Source of the DNA: Candidatus Coatesiibacteriota bacterium
Lineage (GTDB): Bacteria > B130-G9
Reading direction: 5' to 3'
NCBI GenBank assembly: GCA_016929465.1
Contig: JAFGIT010000423.1
Span: forward strand, 1-7,885
DNA: 7,885 nucleotides
Part shown: positions 1-5,701 of the stretch, piece after piece
How positions within the stretch are numbered: the first letter of the stretch is position 1
Layout: each line of letters starts with the position of its first letter
Notes under the pieces: generated by a model
Database searches by the model: none
Told to the model about the DNA's origin: nothing
Seen by the model: only the letters and a program-made list of their open reading frames with translations
Made by a program: the position numbers and the translations under genes

Positions 1-780
1 GCCTGGCGTTGAGACCGCCTTCAATGCGCATTCTTTTCGCTTTGGAATTGCAACTGGAGCGGCGCATTGGCCTTCTCCGGGGAATGAGGCGTGGCCACAA
101 GCCCTGCACTTCAGGACGCGGTCCTCGCCCGACTCCGCAATGACAATAAACTCGTGGGAGGCGCTGCCGCCGATAGCCCCCGTCTCGGAGGTCGCAATCG
201 GTTCGTATTCCACGCCTATACGGTCGAATATCCTGCAGTAGGCCTCGAACATCTTGTTATAGCTCACGTCGAGGCCGGCCTCGTCCATGTCGAAGCTGTA
301 AAGGTCTTTCATCGTGAATTCGCGGGTCCTGAGTACCCCGAACCTTGGACGTGCCTCATCTCTGAACTTGGTCTGTATCTGGTAGAACATCTTGGGGAGG
401 TCCGCCCAGGACCTTATCTCGTTCGCCACAATCAGCGTGATGATCTCCTCGTGGGTCGGCCCGAGGAGCATCTCGTGTCCATGTCGATCGATGAAGCGGA
501 ACACATCCTGGCCATAGTCGTCCAGACGACCGCTTCGCTGCCATATCTCTGCTGGTTGAAGCGCGGGCAGTAGGAATTCCTGGCCCCCAGCTCTGTCCAT
601 CTCTTCGCGAACGATCTGTTTCAGATTCTTGACTATCGCGTAGCCGTAGGGCAGGTATGAATAGGCTCCAGAGGTGGCCTGGCGTATCATACCGGCCCGT
701 ACCATGAGTTTGTGGCTGATACTCACCGCATCCGCGGGCGCCTCTTTCAGCGTGGGGATGAACGCTTCCGAAAATCTCAT
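1..780 (-). CDS. proS: Prolyl-tRNA synthetase, bacterial type, N-terminal 260 codons (partial)
   Basis: Class II aminoacyl-tRNA synthetase that charges tRNA-Pro with proline in the cytoplasm. The reverse strand is open from an ATG at 780 to the window edge. Recognisable blocks are the TSGAYSYLPYGYAI segment (residues 36-49, motif 1 area), GPTHEE (107-112), motif 2 with FRDEARPRFGVLRTREF (139-155), and GAIGGSASHEF (201-211). A CRACG cysteine pair (225-229) follows, where the insertion (editing) domain of bacterial-type ProS begins; the segment ending KAVSTPG fits the start of that domain. Family members are about 570 residues, so somewhat under half is visible; the rest of the editing domain, motif 3 and the anticodon-binding domain lie outside. 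The start is supported by GAGGGAG at 788-794, 7 bases upstream. The gap to the flavoprotein gene is 206 bases, so it probably has its own promoter, but no convincing -35/-10 pair was seen. Confidence 0.97.
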   Translation of the reverse strand, partial: MRFSEAFIPTLKEAPADAVSISHKLMVRAGMIRQATSGAYSYLPYGYAIVKNLKQIVREEMDRAGGQEFLLPALQPAEIWQRSGRLDDYGQDVFRFIDRHGHEMLLGPTHEEIITLIVANEIRSWADLPKMFYQIQTKFRDEARPRFGVLRTREFTMKDLYSFDMDEAGLDVSYNKMFEAYCRIFDRIGVEYEPIATSETGAIGGSASHEFIVIAESGEDRVLKCRACGHASFPGEGQCAAPVAIPKRKECALKAVSTPG

Positions 781-787
781 ATCTAAA

Positions 788-794
788 CTCCCTC
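788..794 (-). promoter_or_regulatory. Shine-Dalgarno site of proS
   Basis: GAGGGAG on the minus strand, 7 bases before the ATG at 780. It fixes the proS start, which also matches the usual N-terminus of the family (MRFSEAFIPTLKE). Confidence 0.7.
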
Positions 795-945
795 GTGACA
801 AGGATTGGTTTCAAAAGACTATGAGAGCCCAAACAGGAATTGACCCTCACTTGGCCGGACAATGCCAATATTCGAAGCATCCCGCAAGCTTTTGATGATT
901 GCATCGGAATTGGCCGCGGGGACCCAGATCATGCGTGGGTTGGCG

Positions 946-980
946 CTCGTCGCCCTGAACGCGGGGAGTTCGCCGACGAG
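946..980 (-). terminator. Hairpin just after the flavoprotein stop, possible terminator
   Basis: CTCGTCG (946-952) and CGACGAG (974-980) form a perfect 7-bp stem. A smaller GAAC/GTTC helix is possible inside the 21-base loop. The hairpin begins 6 bases after the flavoprotein stop codon in the direction of transcription. No run of T follows, so it is not a classical intrinsic terminator; it may instead stabilise the 3' end of the mRNA. Confidence 0.35.
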
Positions 981-986
981 AATCCC

Positions 987-1547
987 CTAAGTCGCGAGCC
1001 GTTTGCCCAATGATCTGGCGGATTCGAGCAGGGCCTCTTCTTTTGCTGCCAATCCGGGGGCTCCCAAACCGGCTCCGACGATAATCTCCTCGGGCTTATT
1101 GAAGCCGAGACGGTGCAGTATGTCACCCACAGAATCGAAGTAATCGGAATAAACCTCCGCGTCTGGCATGCCCTGCGTGAAGATGAGTCCGAGTTTCTTG
1201 CCCTTGGGCATCCTGCTGAGAAAATCAGAGGTCAGATAGGAGAAGAGCCGGTCGAGGACCAGTTTCAATTGCCCGGTCATCCCAAACATATAGACTGGCG
1301 TCGCAAAGACAACGGCGTCCGATGTGTTTAGCTCGTCATAGATATGTGTCATGTCGTCTTTCTGCACGCAGTGGTCTGTTTCGTATTTACACGCCGAGCA
1401 GCCCTGGCATCCGACCATATTCATCTCATTGGCATAAAATATCTTGGTCTCCGCACCCTCGGCCTCCGCCGACTTCAGGACCTCCTGCGCGAGTATCCCC
1501 GAATTGCTGTTTGCTCTTGGGCTTCCTACGATTGCGATAACCTTCAT
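987..1547 (-). CDS. Iron-sulfur flavoprotein (Isf-like), flavodoxin / NADPH-dependent FMN reductase fold
   Basis: A 186-residue cytoplasmic redox protein. The N-terminus has the strand-loop of the FMN_red family, VGSPRANSNSG (residues 7-17), which binds the FMN phosphate. It is followed by a compact cysteine cluster C47-x2-C50-x2-C53-x6-C60, the spacing typical of archaeal and anaerobe iron-sulfur flavoproteins that bind a [4Fe-4S] cluster. ATPVYMFGMTGQLKLVLDR (82-100) is the second FMN-contact region and dimer segment of the fold. Isf proteins pass electrons between ferredoxin-like donors and acceptors such as O2 or H2O2; the substrate of this one cannot be read from the sequence. Length matches the family (about 190). 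The ATG start is preceded by GGGGA (1555-1559) 7 bases upstream. It is divergent from the DUF2283 gene and stands alone. The fold and cluster motif are clear; the physiological role is inferred. Confidence 0.93.
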   Translation of the reverse strand: MKVIAIVGSPRANSNSGILAQEVLKSAEAEGAETKIFYANEMNMVGCQGCSACKYETDHCVQKDDMTHIYDELNTSDAVVFATPVYMFGMTGQLKLVLDRLFSYLTSDFLSRMPKGKKLGLIFTQGMPDAEVYSDYFDSVGDILHRLGFNKPEEIIVGAGLGAPGLAAKEEALLESARSLGKRLAT

Positions 1548-1602
1548 ATTCCCGTCCCCATGTTTTTTGACTTGTCCGGATTCTAAATGAACGGCAGCAG
1601 AC

Positions 1603-1608
1603 TATAAT
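1603..1608 (+). promoter_or_regulatory. Possible -10 box (TATAAT) upstream of the DUF2283 gene
   Basis: A perfect TATAAT lies in the AT-rich gap between the divergent flavoprotein and DUF2283 genes, about 70 bases before the ATG at 1680. No good -35 sits at the usual distance (the best is TTCTAA at 1581-1586, spacer 16), so this is a weak call. The initial transcript would contain the inverted repeat at 1636-1659. Confidence 0.3.
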
Positions 1609-1635
1609 ATCATCGACTTGATGTCCATAGTCGTG

Positions 1636-1659
1636 GAATAATATATCATTCAATTATTC
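1636..1659. repeat. Perfect 7-bp inverted repeat in the divergent intergenic region
   Basis: GAATAAT (1636-1642) and ATTATTC (1653-1659) are perfect inverted copies with a 10-base spacer, in an AT-rich stretch 20 bases before the DUF2283 start. Its dyad form and its place between divergent genes suggest an operator. An RNA hairpin in the DUF2283 leader is the alternative. Confidence 0.4.
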
Positions 1660-1679
1660 AAGCTTGGACAGGACGGAAT

Positions 1680-1906
1680 ATGGCTCTGATAGATGCCCAA
1701 GAGATCGACGCACTGACACGGCATCTGCTGAAGTTGCCACGCAGGCACATTTGGCCAGCTATGACGAGGCAGCGGACGTTCTCTACCTGAATTTCAAGAA
1801 GCCAAGTCATGCCGATGACAGCGAGCTGACCGACGATGACATCATTATCAGATATGAGAACGGTGAAGTGGTCGGCTTGACTGTGCTTTACGCCAGCCAG
1901 CGTTGA
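1680..1906 (+). pseudogene. DUF2283 family small protein gene, apparently frameshifted
   Basis: The C-terminal part (reading from about 1754 to the TGA at 1904-1906) contains SYDEAADVLYLNFKKPSHA, then DDSELTDD, IIIRYENGEVVGLTVLYASQR, the signature of DUF2283, a small domain of unknown function. That frame alone can be opened only from a TTG at 1664 with an unrelated-looking N-terminus. The ATG at 1680, with AGGA at 1670-1673 six bases before it, opens another frame reading MALIDAQEIDALTRHLLKL then PRRHIW, which resembles the helix that usually precedes the YDEEADVLY motif in this family. The two join if one base is restored between TGG (1752-1754) and CCAGC, giving about 75 residues. So the gene is either a recent pseudogene, a sequence error, or rarely a recoded gene. 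As it stands the ATG frame stops after about 34 codons. From memory, DUF2283 genes often sit beside a DUF4258 gene; none is present here. Confidence 0.7.
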
Positions 1907-2001
1907 ATATCCCCGCAAGCCGACCGTTATATGTATGAGGCCCGCAATTTTGCCCGATCAGGGCCGCGTGCTCCCCAAATGAGGACGTCCCTCCCCTTAG
2001 T

Positions 2002-3633
2002 CTAATTCGGCTTTACGGGCGAGTCAGTCAGCTCAAAGGCCCTTGCCAGCGTTGCCGAGGACGGCCCGTGCGCCGTCCACTTGCCGCTCGCATCGATGTC
2101 AATTAGCCAGTAAGTGTATGAGACACCATGCAAGACATCTTCGTCAGTGTGACTATATGAGGCACCACCTGCCGGGCTTCCATCGGATGGGATGAAGCCG
2201 CTTACCAGATTGTAGCCCGATGAATGGTCGTCGGCTCTATAGAGCAAAAAGCCCGCATTGTCGATCTCGGTGCCCGTCTCCCAGGAGACAAGAATCTCGT
2301 CGAATCCGCCCCTTGCCCAGAATGACCGAAGCTGAATGAAGGCCGGCCCCCCGTATTTGTAGTGATATCCCATATCGACCTTGTCGCCGTCGGTCATGTC
2401 GAGGTAGCCGTCTATGTCGGTCGAATACTTCTCGTTGCCCGTGTCGCCATAGGTCTCGAAGGCAGTGTCGCCCGCGTTGATGCAGGGGCTCTTGTCGTTG
2501 TCGTTCGCGTAGTAGAGGAAATAGCCGTTGTATCTGCAGCCGGCTGGAAGGTAGGTGAATCTCGGGTCCTGACTTATGTTGCCATATTGGCCCTCGCAAG
2601 TGCCGTCAGATATGTCGCAGTGGCTGATCTGCGAGCAGTTCAAATCGACTATATCATCGTCGTTATTCCAGATGATGCTGTTGAGCAATACTGATGAATT
2701 GCCGGAGACGTTGACGCCATCCGGGTAGTTGTTGGCGACCGTGCACTGGGACATCGTCATGTCGGCCAGGTGGCCGTAGATTCCACCGCCGTGGGCATAA
2801 ACTGGCGCGCTAAGGCCGTTGTTGATTACGAGGCAATTCAATATCTCTGCCGAGCATGTGTCGTTCGAAGTCGCGATGGCGCAACCGATTCCTCCACCGG
2901 CCACGGAGCCTGATGAGTGCTCTGCCTCGGCGTAGTTATCGGCAATCACGCAATCCTGAATGAGAGCGTTGCAGGTTCCCCAATACACCGCGATGCAACC
3001 TATTCCACCGCCGGCGCCATCATCCGGCCCAGTAGTCCTGACCGTATTATGCGAGATTACACAATCGCGGATTGTCGGTGAGGAAGTTCCCCACAGGAAA
3101 CCGACGCAGGCGATGCCGGCTGCTCCAGCGCTTTCACCGACCGCCTCATTTTCGGTTATATTGCATCCCTCGATTGTCGGCGAGCAATTCCAGATGAGAA
3201 TGCCGCCGCCGAACGCATCCGTGGTGTAGGCGGTAGCTGCTCCGGCAGAGCCACCCGTGACCTTGAGTCCTCGAAGTATGAGATTGCCGTCTCCTATACA
3301 TGAGATGACGTGGGCAGCGGAATTCCCTGCATCGATCGTCACCGCGTCAGAGCCCGCGCCCAACAGATTCACATTGTAGTTCATTTCGAGCGGAAAGCTC
3401 TCCCCGAGAGCCTCGTTATAATCGCCTGCCGCGATGTGGATGTTATCACCCGCTGCCGTCGCGTATCCGAGCGCGAAGCTGATGGTCTTGAAAGGACTGC
3501 TCTGGCTCCCACCGCCGGAATCATCCGTTCCCGATGAAGCATCAACGTAGTAATCGGCGGCGACAGAAACACTCGCCGCAATCAACAGCATCGAGAGAAC
3601 CGTAAGAATGATCTGAAAGGACCTCGCGCCCAT
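2002..3633 (-). CDS. Secreted right-handed beta-helix protein with DUF1565 and C-terminal Fn3-like domain
   Basis: A protein of about 543 residues predicted to be exported. Residues 1-26 form a Sec signal peptide (basic n-region MGAR, hydrophobic core, VAA before DYYVD). The following DUF1565-type module has YYVDASSGTDD then SPFKTISFAL, GDNIHIAAGDYNEA and the LLGAGSDAVTIDA turn (to about residue 101). Beta-helix rungs follow to about 358, with repeats of the type SPTIxxCxIxxN and several GGGI turns. A SPCINAGD...DIDG...VDMGYHY block (382-425) is the usual cap of such proteins. A final Fn3-like domain (about 433-531) holds VSWETGTEIDNAGFLLYRAD and LIDIDASGKWTAHGP. No anchor, sortase or PEP-CTERM tail is seen, so it is probably released or held by an outer-membrane secretion route. 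Such folds bind or cleave polysaccharides, but no catalytic residues can be assigned. The ATG at 3633 is preferred over a TTG at 3669 because it has TGGAG nearby and gives a clean signal peptide. Confidence 0.9.
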   Translation of the reverse strand: MGARSFQIILTVLSMLLIAASVSVAADYYVDASSGTDDSGGGSQSSPFKTISFALGYATAAGDNIHIAAGDYNEALGESFPLEMNYNVNLLGAGSDAVTIDAGNSAAHVISCIGDGNLILRGLKVTGGSAGAATAYTTDAFGGGILIWNCSPTIEGCNITENEAVGESAGAAGIACVGFLWGTSSPTIRDCVISHNTVRTTGPDDGAGGGIGCIAVYWGTCNALIQDCVIADNYAEAEHSSGSVAGGGIGCAIATSNDTCSAEILNCLVINNGLSAPVYAHGGGIYGHLADMTMSQCTVANNYPDGVNVSGNSSVLLNSIIWNNDDDIVDLNCSQISHCDISDGTCEGQYGNISQDPRFTYLPAGCRYNGYFLYYANDNDKSPCINAGDTAFETYGDTGNEKYSTDIDGYLDMTDGDKVDMGYHYKYGGPAFIQLRSFWARGGFDEILVSWETGTEIDNAGFLLYRADDHSSGYNLVSGFIPSDGSPAGGASYSHTDEDVLHGVSYTYWLIDIDASGKWTAHGPSSATLARAFELTDSPVKPN

Positions 3634-3642
3634 GGCCTCTGT

Positions 3643-3646
3643 CTCC
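3643..3646 (-). promoter_or_regulatory. Shine-Dalgarno site deciding the beta-helix protein start
   Basis: GGAG on the minus strand lies 9 bases before the ATG at 3633. An in-frame TTG at 3669 lies inside a stem-loop and would put a charged 12-residue extension before the signal peptide, so the ATG is chosen. Confidence 0.6.
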
Positions 3647-3662
3647 AAAAATGAATGTTTTT

Positions 3663-3716
3663 CCCGCAAGCCCCTATAGATTGCGGGTGTTCATTCCCCG
3701 GCCGTTTCCTCCGGGG
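3663..3716 (-). promoter_or_regulatory. Two stem-loops in the leader of the beta-helix gene
   Basis: In transcript order, CCCCGG/CCGGGG (3711-3716 with 3696-3701, 9-base loop) is followed by CCCGCAA/TTGCGGG (3681-3687 with 3663-3669, 11-base loop), then AAAAAC. A GAATG/CATTC pair (3692-3696 with 3653-3657) could enclose the second hairpin, sharing a base with the first. The element ends 29 bases before the start codon. It may be a leader regulatory structure or an RNA-stability element. It does not match a riboswitch that I recognise. Confidence 0.4.
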
Positions 3717-3799
3717 CAGGCAGGTATGGTCCGGAACGCGAACGCGACTGAAGCGAATCCATCACTCCGGCGCACACCAGTTACAATAAAAGCATTACC

Positions 3800-3822
3800 A
3801 ATTTGGAGCCAAGCGCCAAATT
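3800..3822 (-). terminator. Inverted repeat downstream of the 511-residue membrane protein gene
   Basis: AATTTGG (3800-3806) and CCAAATT (3816-3822) form a perfect 7-bp stem with a 9-base loop, 47 bases after the stop at 3870. A TTTTATT run lies a short way further along in the direction of transcription. The stem is AT-rich and the T run is not adjacent, so this is only a possible terminator. Confidence 0.3.
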
Positions 3823-3869
3823 CAGGAGGAAGTATCGGGATTGGTTGAGGTATTAGGGCTGGAGTTTGA

Positions 3870-5405
3870 TCAATCTTCGACGGATAGTGCGTCCAAGTGA
3901 GATGAGTATGACCTGATGAGAGCCTCGGCCTCGCGACTCCGTCCATTTCGGCGCAGTAGCGCTATTAGACGCTTGAGACCTCGCTCCCAGAATATGCTCT
4001 TCTGATCGAGCATGACCAGCCTTCTGAGCGCAATCTCAGGAACATCAACGAGTTGCTCGGGGAGATCAAGATCGGAAACGTGCATCAAAATGGGAGCCTC
4101 CAGATTCCGGCAAAACTCCAAGGCAATGCTAAACTGCTCCACACCGGCCTCTCCGCCAGCCGCTTGAGCGTTGCGCATAATGGTCATAGAGAGCTCGATC
4201 TCCGAAAGGGTGCCGGTCGCGAGACGCCTGATCTCAGCGAGGTGCTTTGCGGCCCCTATCTCATTCGAGGCGAGTTGGGCGCTGAAGAAAAGCCTCAGGT
4301 GGGCAAGTGATCTTATTTGAGTATCCTGATTCTCTGACGCAATTCTCGTGAGCCTTTCTCGAATATCAGAGGGAAACTCGCCGAACTCTTGCCTGGCAGA
4401 TGGGAGAAAAGCGTACTCAGGGGAGCTGTCTAGTAGTTTCAGCAGGGCCGCGAGGCCACCCTCGACATCGCCAAGCACGGTGTCTTGAATGCGGAGTATC
4501 ATCCCTATCGCCCGCGCCCCGTCGTCTCCATCTCCGAATATGACCAATTCGTTCAGAGCGGCCAGCGCATCCGCTATTCTGCCCTCTTTCAATCTCCGTT
4601 GGGCTATTTCGAAGAACATCTCCCTCGATAGATTCTGAGCGCGAAATAGTCCACGCCATTTGAGAAGCCTGCTCGCCGTCCATTCCTCGAGATGGAAATC
4701 GAGTCGTCTGGACAATAGCAGCGGCTCGAGCTTCTCGAGGACCAGTCTTCTCGGACATGGGCTCAAGAGCAGCGAAGATATGAGTCTGGCATCATCCGCC
4801 AGTGGGCTGTCGAAAAAACGGTCAGACAGGCTCTCGAGCTGAACGCGAGGCAGCCTCGCAAGGGTGATCGAAGCGAAATTCCAGTCGCTCGAAGCGGCTT
4901 CGCTCTTCTCGCTGGGGCCTCTGCCAATCTGCTCGATGAGCTCTCTTGCACTGATTCCCTGGCCTATCGCGTATCTCAGCTCCTCATCGACCAGGTAATC
5001 AGGCGCCATGATACCGGCAGCGACTGCAAGCAGAAAACCGAAGGAAAGTGCGCAGGCAATTCTTGCCCGAAAATTCTTTCTGAGCAGGATCGCGAGCGCA
5101 AAAAGTACTGCGAGAATGAAGGCCACGAAGTGCGCGAGGCCAAGAGCAAAGAGAGCTTCACTCCCATCCCAGCGAATCAAGCCGAGAAGTCTGGTTGCGA
5201 ATCGAGATATCAACGCCGCGCAGGAGAGCCCCATGCCGAGGGCAAGAGCCGCCGGCCGGATTTGCCTTCTAACAAGCATGATCGCACCCGGAACGAGGGC
5301 AGCGACCATGAGCAAGATATCGAGGTGAGTGTTATAGACGGGAAATAGCCCCTGCGCGAGAACCAGCCAGACCAGGAGCCCGATATAGACTGCGAGTGGT
5401 CTCAA
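3870..5405 (-). CDS. Five-helix inner-membrane protein with a long alpha-helical (TPR-like) C-terminal region, unknown function
   Basis: A 511-residue protein that I do not recognise. Hydrophobic segments at about residues 5-22, 28-46, 52-69, 84-108 and 115-133 look like five membrane helices. The remaining 380 residues are soluble, rich in Leu, Arg, Ala and Glu, and appear to be helical hairpins; stretches such as RRLKEGRIADALAALNELV (270-288) and LRRNGRSREAEALIRSY (484-500) resemble TPR-type helix pairs. No catalytic motif was found. Arg and Lys content in the loops (RRQIR 46-50, RKNFRAR 109-115) was used only to place the helices. The start is a TTG preceded by GAGG (5414-5417) 8 bases upstream; no in-frame ATG lies before the first membrane segment. 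It begins 4 bases after the stop of the 56-residue gene, so the two are probably co-translated. A scaffold or assembly role is possible from the architecture alone. Confidence 0.85.
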   Translation of the reverse strand: MRPLAVYIGLLVWLVLAQGLFPVYNTHLDILLMVAALVPGAIMLVRRQIRPAALALGMGLSCAALISRFATRLLGLIRWDGSEALFALGLAHFVAFILAVLFALAILLRKNFRARIACALSFGFLLAVAAGIMAPDYLVDEELRYAIGQGISARELIEQIGRGPSEKSEAASSDWNFASITLARLPRVQLESLSDRFFDSPLADDARLISSLLLSPCPRRLVLEKLEPLLLSRRLDFHLEEWTASRLLKWRGLFRAQNLSREMFFEIAQRRLKEGRIADALAALNELVIFGDGDDGARAIGMILRIQDTVLGDVEGGLAALLKLLDSSPEYAFLPSARQEFGEFPSDIRERLTRIASENQDTQIRSLAHLRLFFSAQLASNEIGAAKHLAEIRRLATGTLSEIELSMTIMRNAQAAGGEAGVEQFSIALEFCRNLEAPILMHVSDLDLPEQLVDVPEIALRRLVMLDQKSIFWERGLKRLIALLRRNGRSREAEALIRSYSSHLDALSVED

Positions 5406-5409
5406 CGTT

Positions 5410-5580
5410 TCAGCCTCGCCATCTCGATAGCTTCTTCCAGGCGGTGAAAATGACCAATACCGTAAGCAAGACTGGAGGTATCAGCAGTATAGCCGCAATG
5501 AGTTTCCCCAGTCGCCGCAGCCAGTGCAGGACGGGGTGCAGGTTTCCATTCTGTCTGGAGATATCAGCATCGTTAATCAT
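5410..5580 (-). CDS. Small single-pass membrane protein (56 residues), unknown function
   Basis: The minus strand from ATG 5580 to TGA 5410-5412 encodes 56 residues starting MINDADISRQNGNLHPVLHW. One membrane helix is evident at about 27-47 (LIAAILLIPPVLLTVLVIFTA), flanked by R22, R23 and K26 before it and K49, K50, R53 and R55 after it. The stop lies 4 bases before the TTG of the 511-residue membrane protein, and the ribosome-binding GAGG of that gene lies inside this ORF, which argues for coupled translation. No clear Shine-Dalgarno precedes the ATG. A promoter-like pair just upstream would make the transcript nearly leaderless, which fits a missing Shine-Dalgarno. It could be an accessory subunit or partner of the larger protein. 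No family was recognised. The membrane pattern and tight spacing make it more likely real than a chance ORF. Confidence 0.65.
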   Translation of the reverse strand: MINDADISRQNGNLHPVLHWLRRLGKLIAAILLIPPVLLTVLVIFTAWKKLSRWRG

Positions 5581-5589
5581 AACGACCGG

Positions 5590-5619
5590 AGCATATCAGC
5601 GAATTGCGGTTCTACTCAA
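5590..5619 (-). promoter_or_regulatory. Candidate promoter of the 56/511-residue membrane pair
   Basis: On the minus strand TTGAGT (5614-5619) is followed after 18 bases by TATGCT (5590-5595), preceded by TG one base earlier as in extended -10 elements. Transcription would begin around 5581-5584, 1 to 4 bases before the ATG at 5580, giving an almost leaderless message. Confidence 0.4.
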
Positions 5620-5662
5620 CGCCCAAACGGGGACGTGATCGATCGTGCTATAGGGCGCTATG

Positions 5663-5687
5663 GGGAGGCGGGATCGAACCGCCTCCC
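5663..5687 (-). terminator. Strong GC hairpin after the metallopeptidase gene
   Basis: GGGAGGCGG and CCGCCTCCC form a perfect 9-bp stem around a 7-base loop (5672-5678), extendable by two A-T pairs past a bulged G. It lies 14 bases after the stop of the metallopeptidase. No T run follows. On the minus strand the inner part reads GGCGG-TTCGATC-CCGCC, like a tRNA T-arm, but no other tRNA arm is present. Most likely a terminator or 3'-end stabiliser. Confidence 0.5.
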
Positions 5688-5701
5688 ATGATTGAGTAAT
5701 A

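Noticed and set aside
91-573. 160-codon plus-strand ORF
   Set aside because: It lies wholly antisense to proS, whose protein motifs are unmistakable.
356-904. 182-codon minus-strand ORF
   Set aside because: Overlaps the proS N-terminus in another frame; its protein has no recognisable features.
1746-1766. Programmed -1 frameshift in the DUF2283 gene
   Set aside because: No X-XXY-YYZ slippery heptamer in the correct frame and no clear downstream structure; an indel is simpler.
2380-3240. DNA-level tandem repeats or CRISPR in the beta-helix gene
   Set aside because: The periodicity is in the protein; nucleotide copies are diverged and irregularly spaced.
3674-3946. 90-codon minus-strand ORF with a Gly/Asn/Arg-rich end
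   Set aside because: It overlaps the end of the 511-residue gene by 77 bases in another frame, runs through both leader hairpins, and has no Shine-Dalgarno that I could see.
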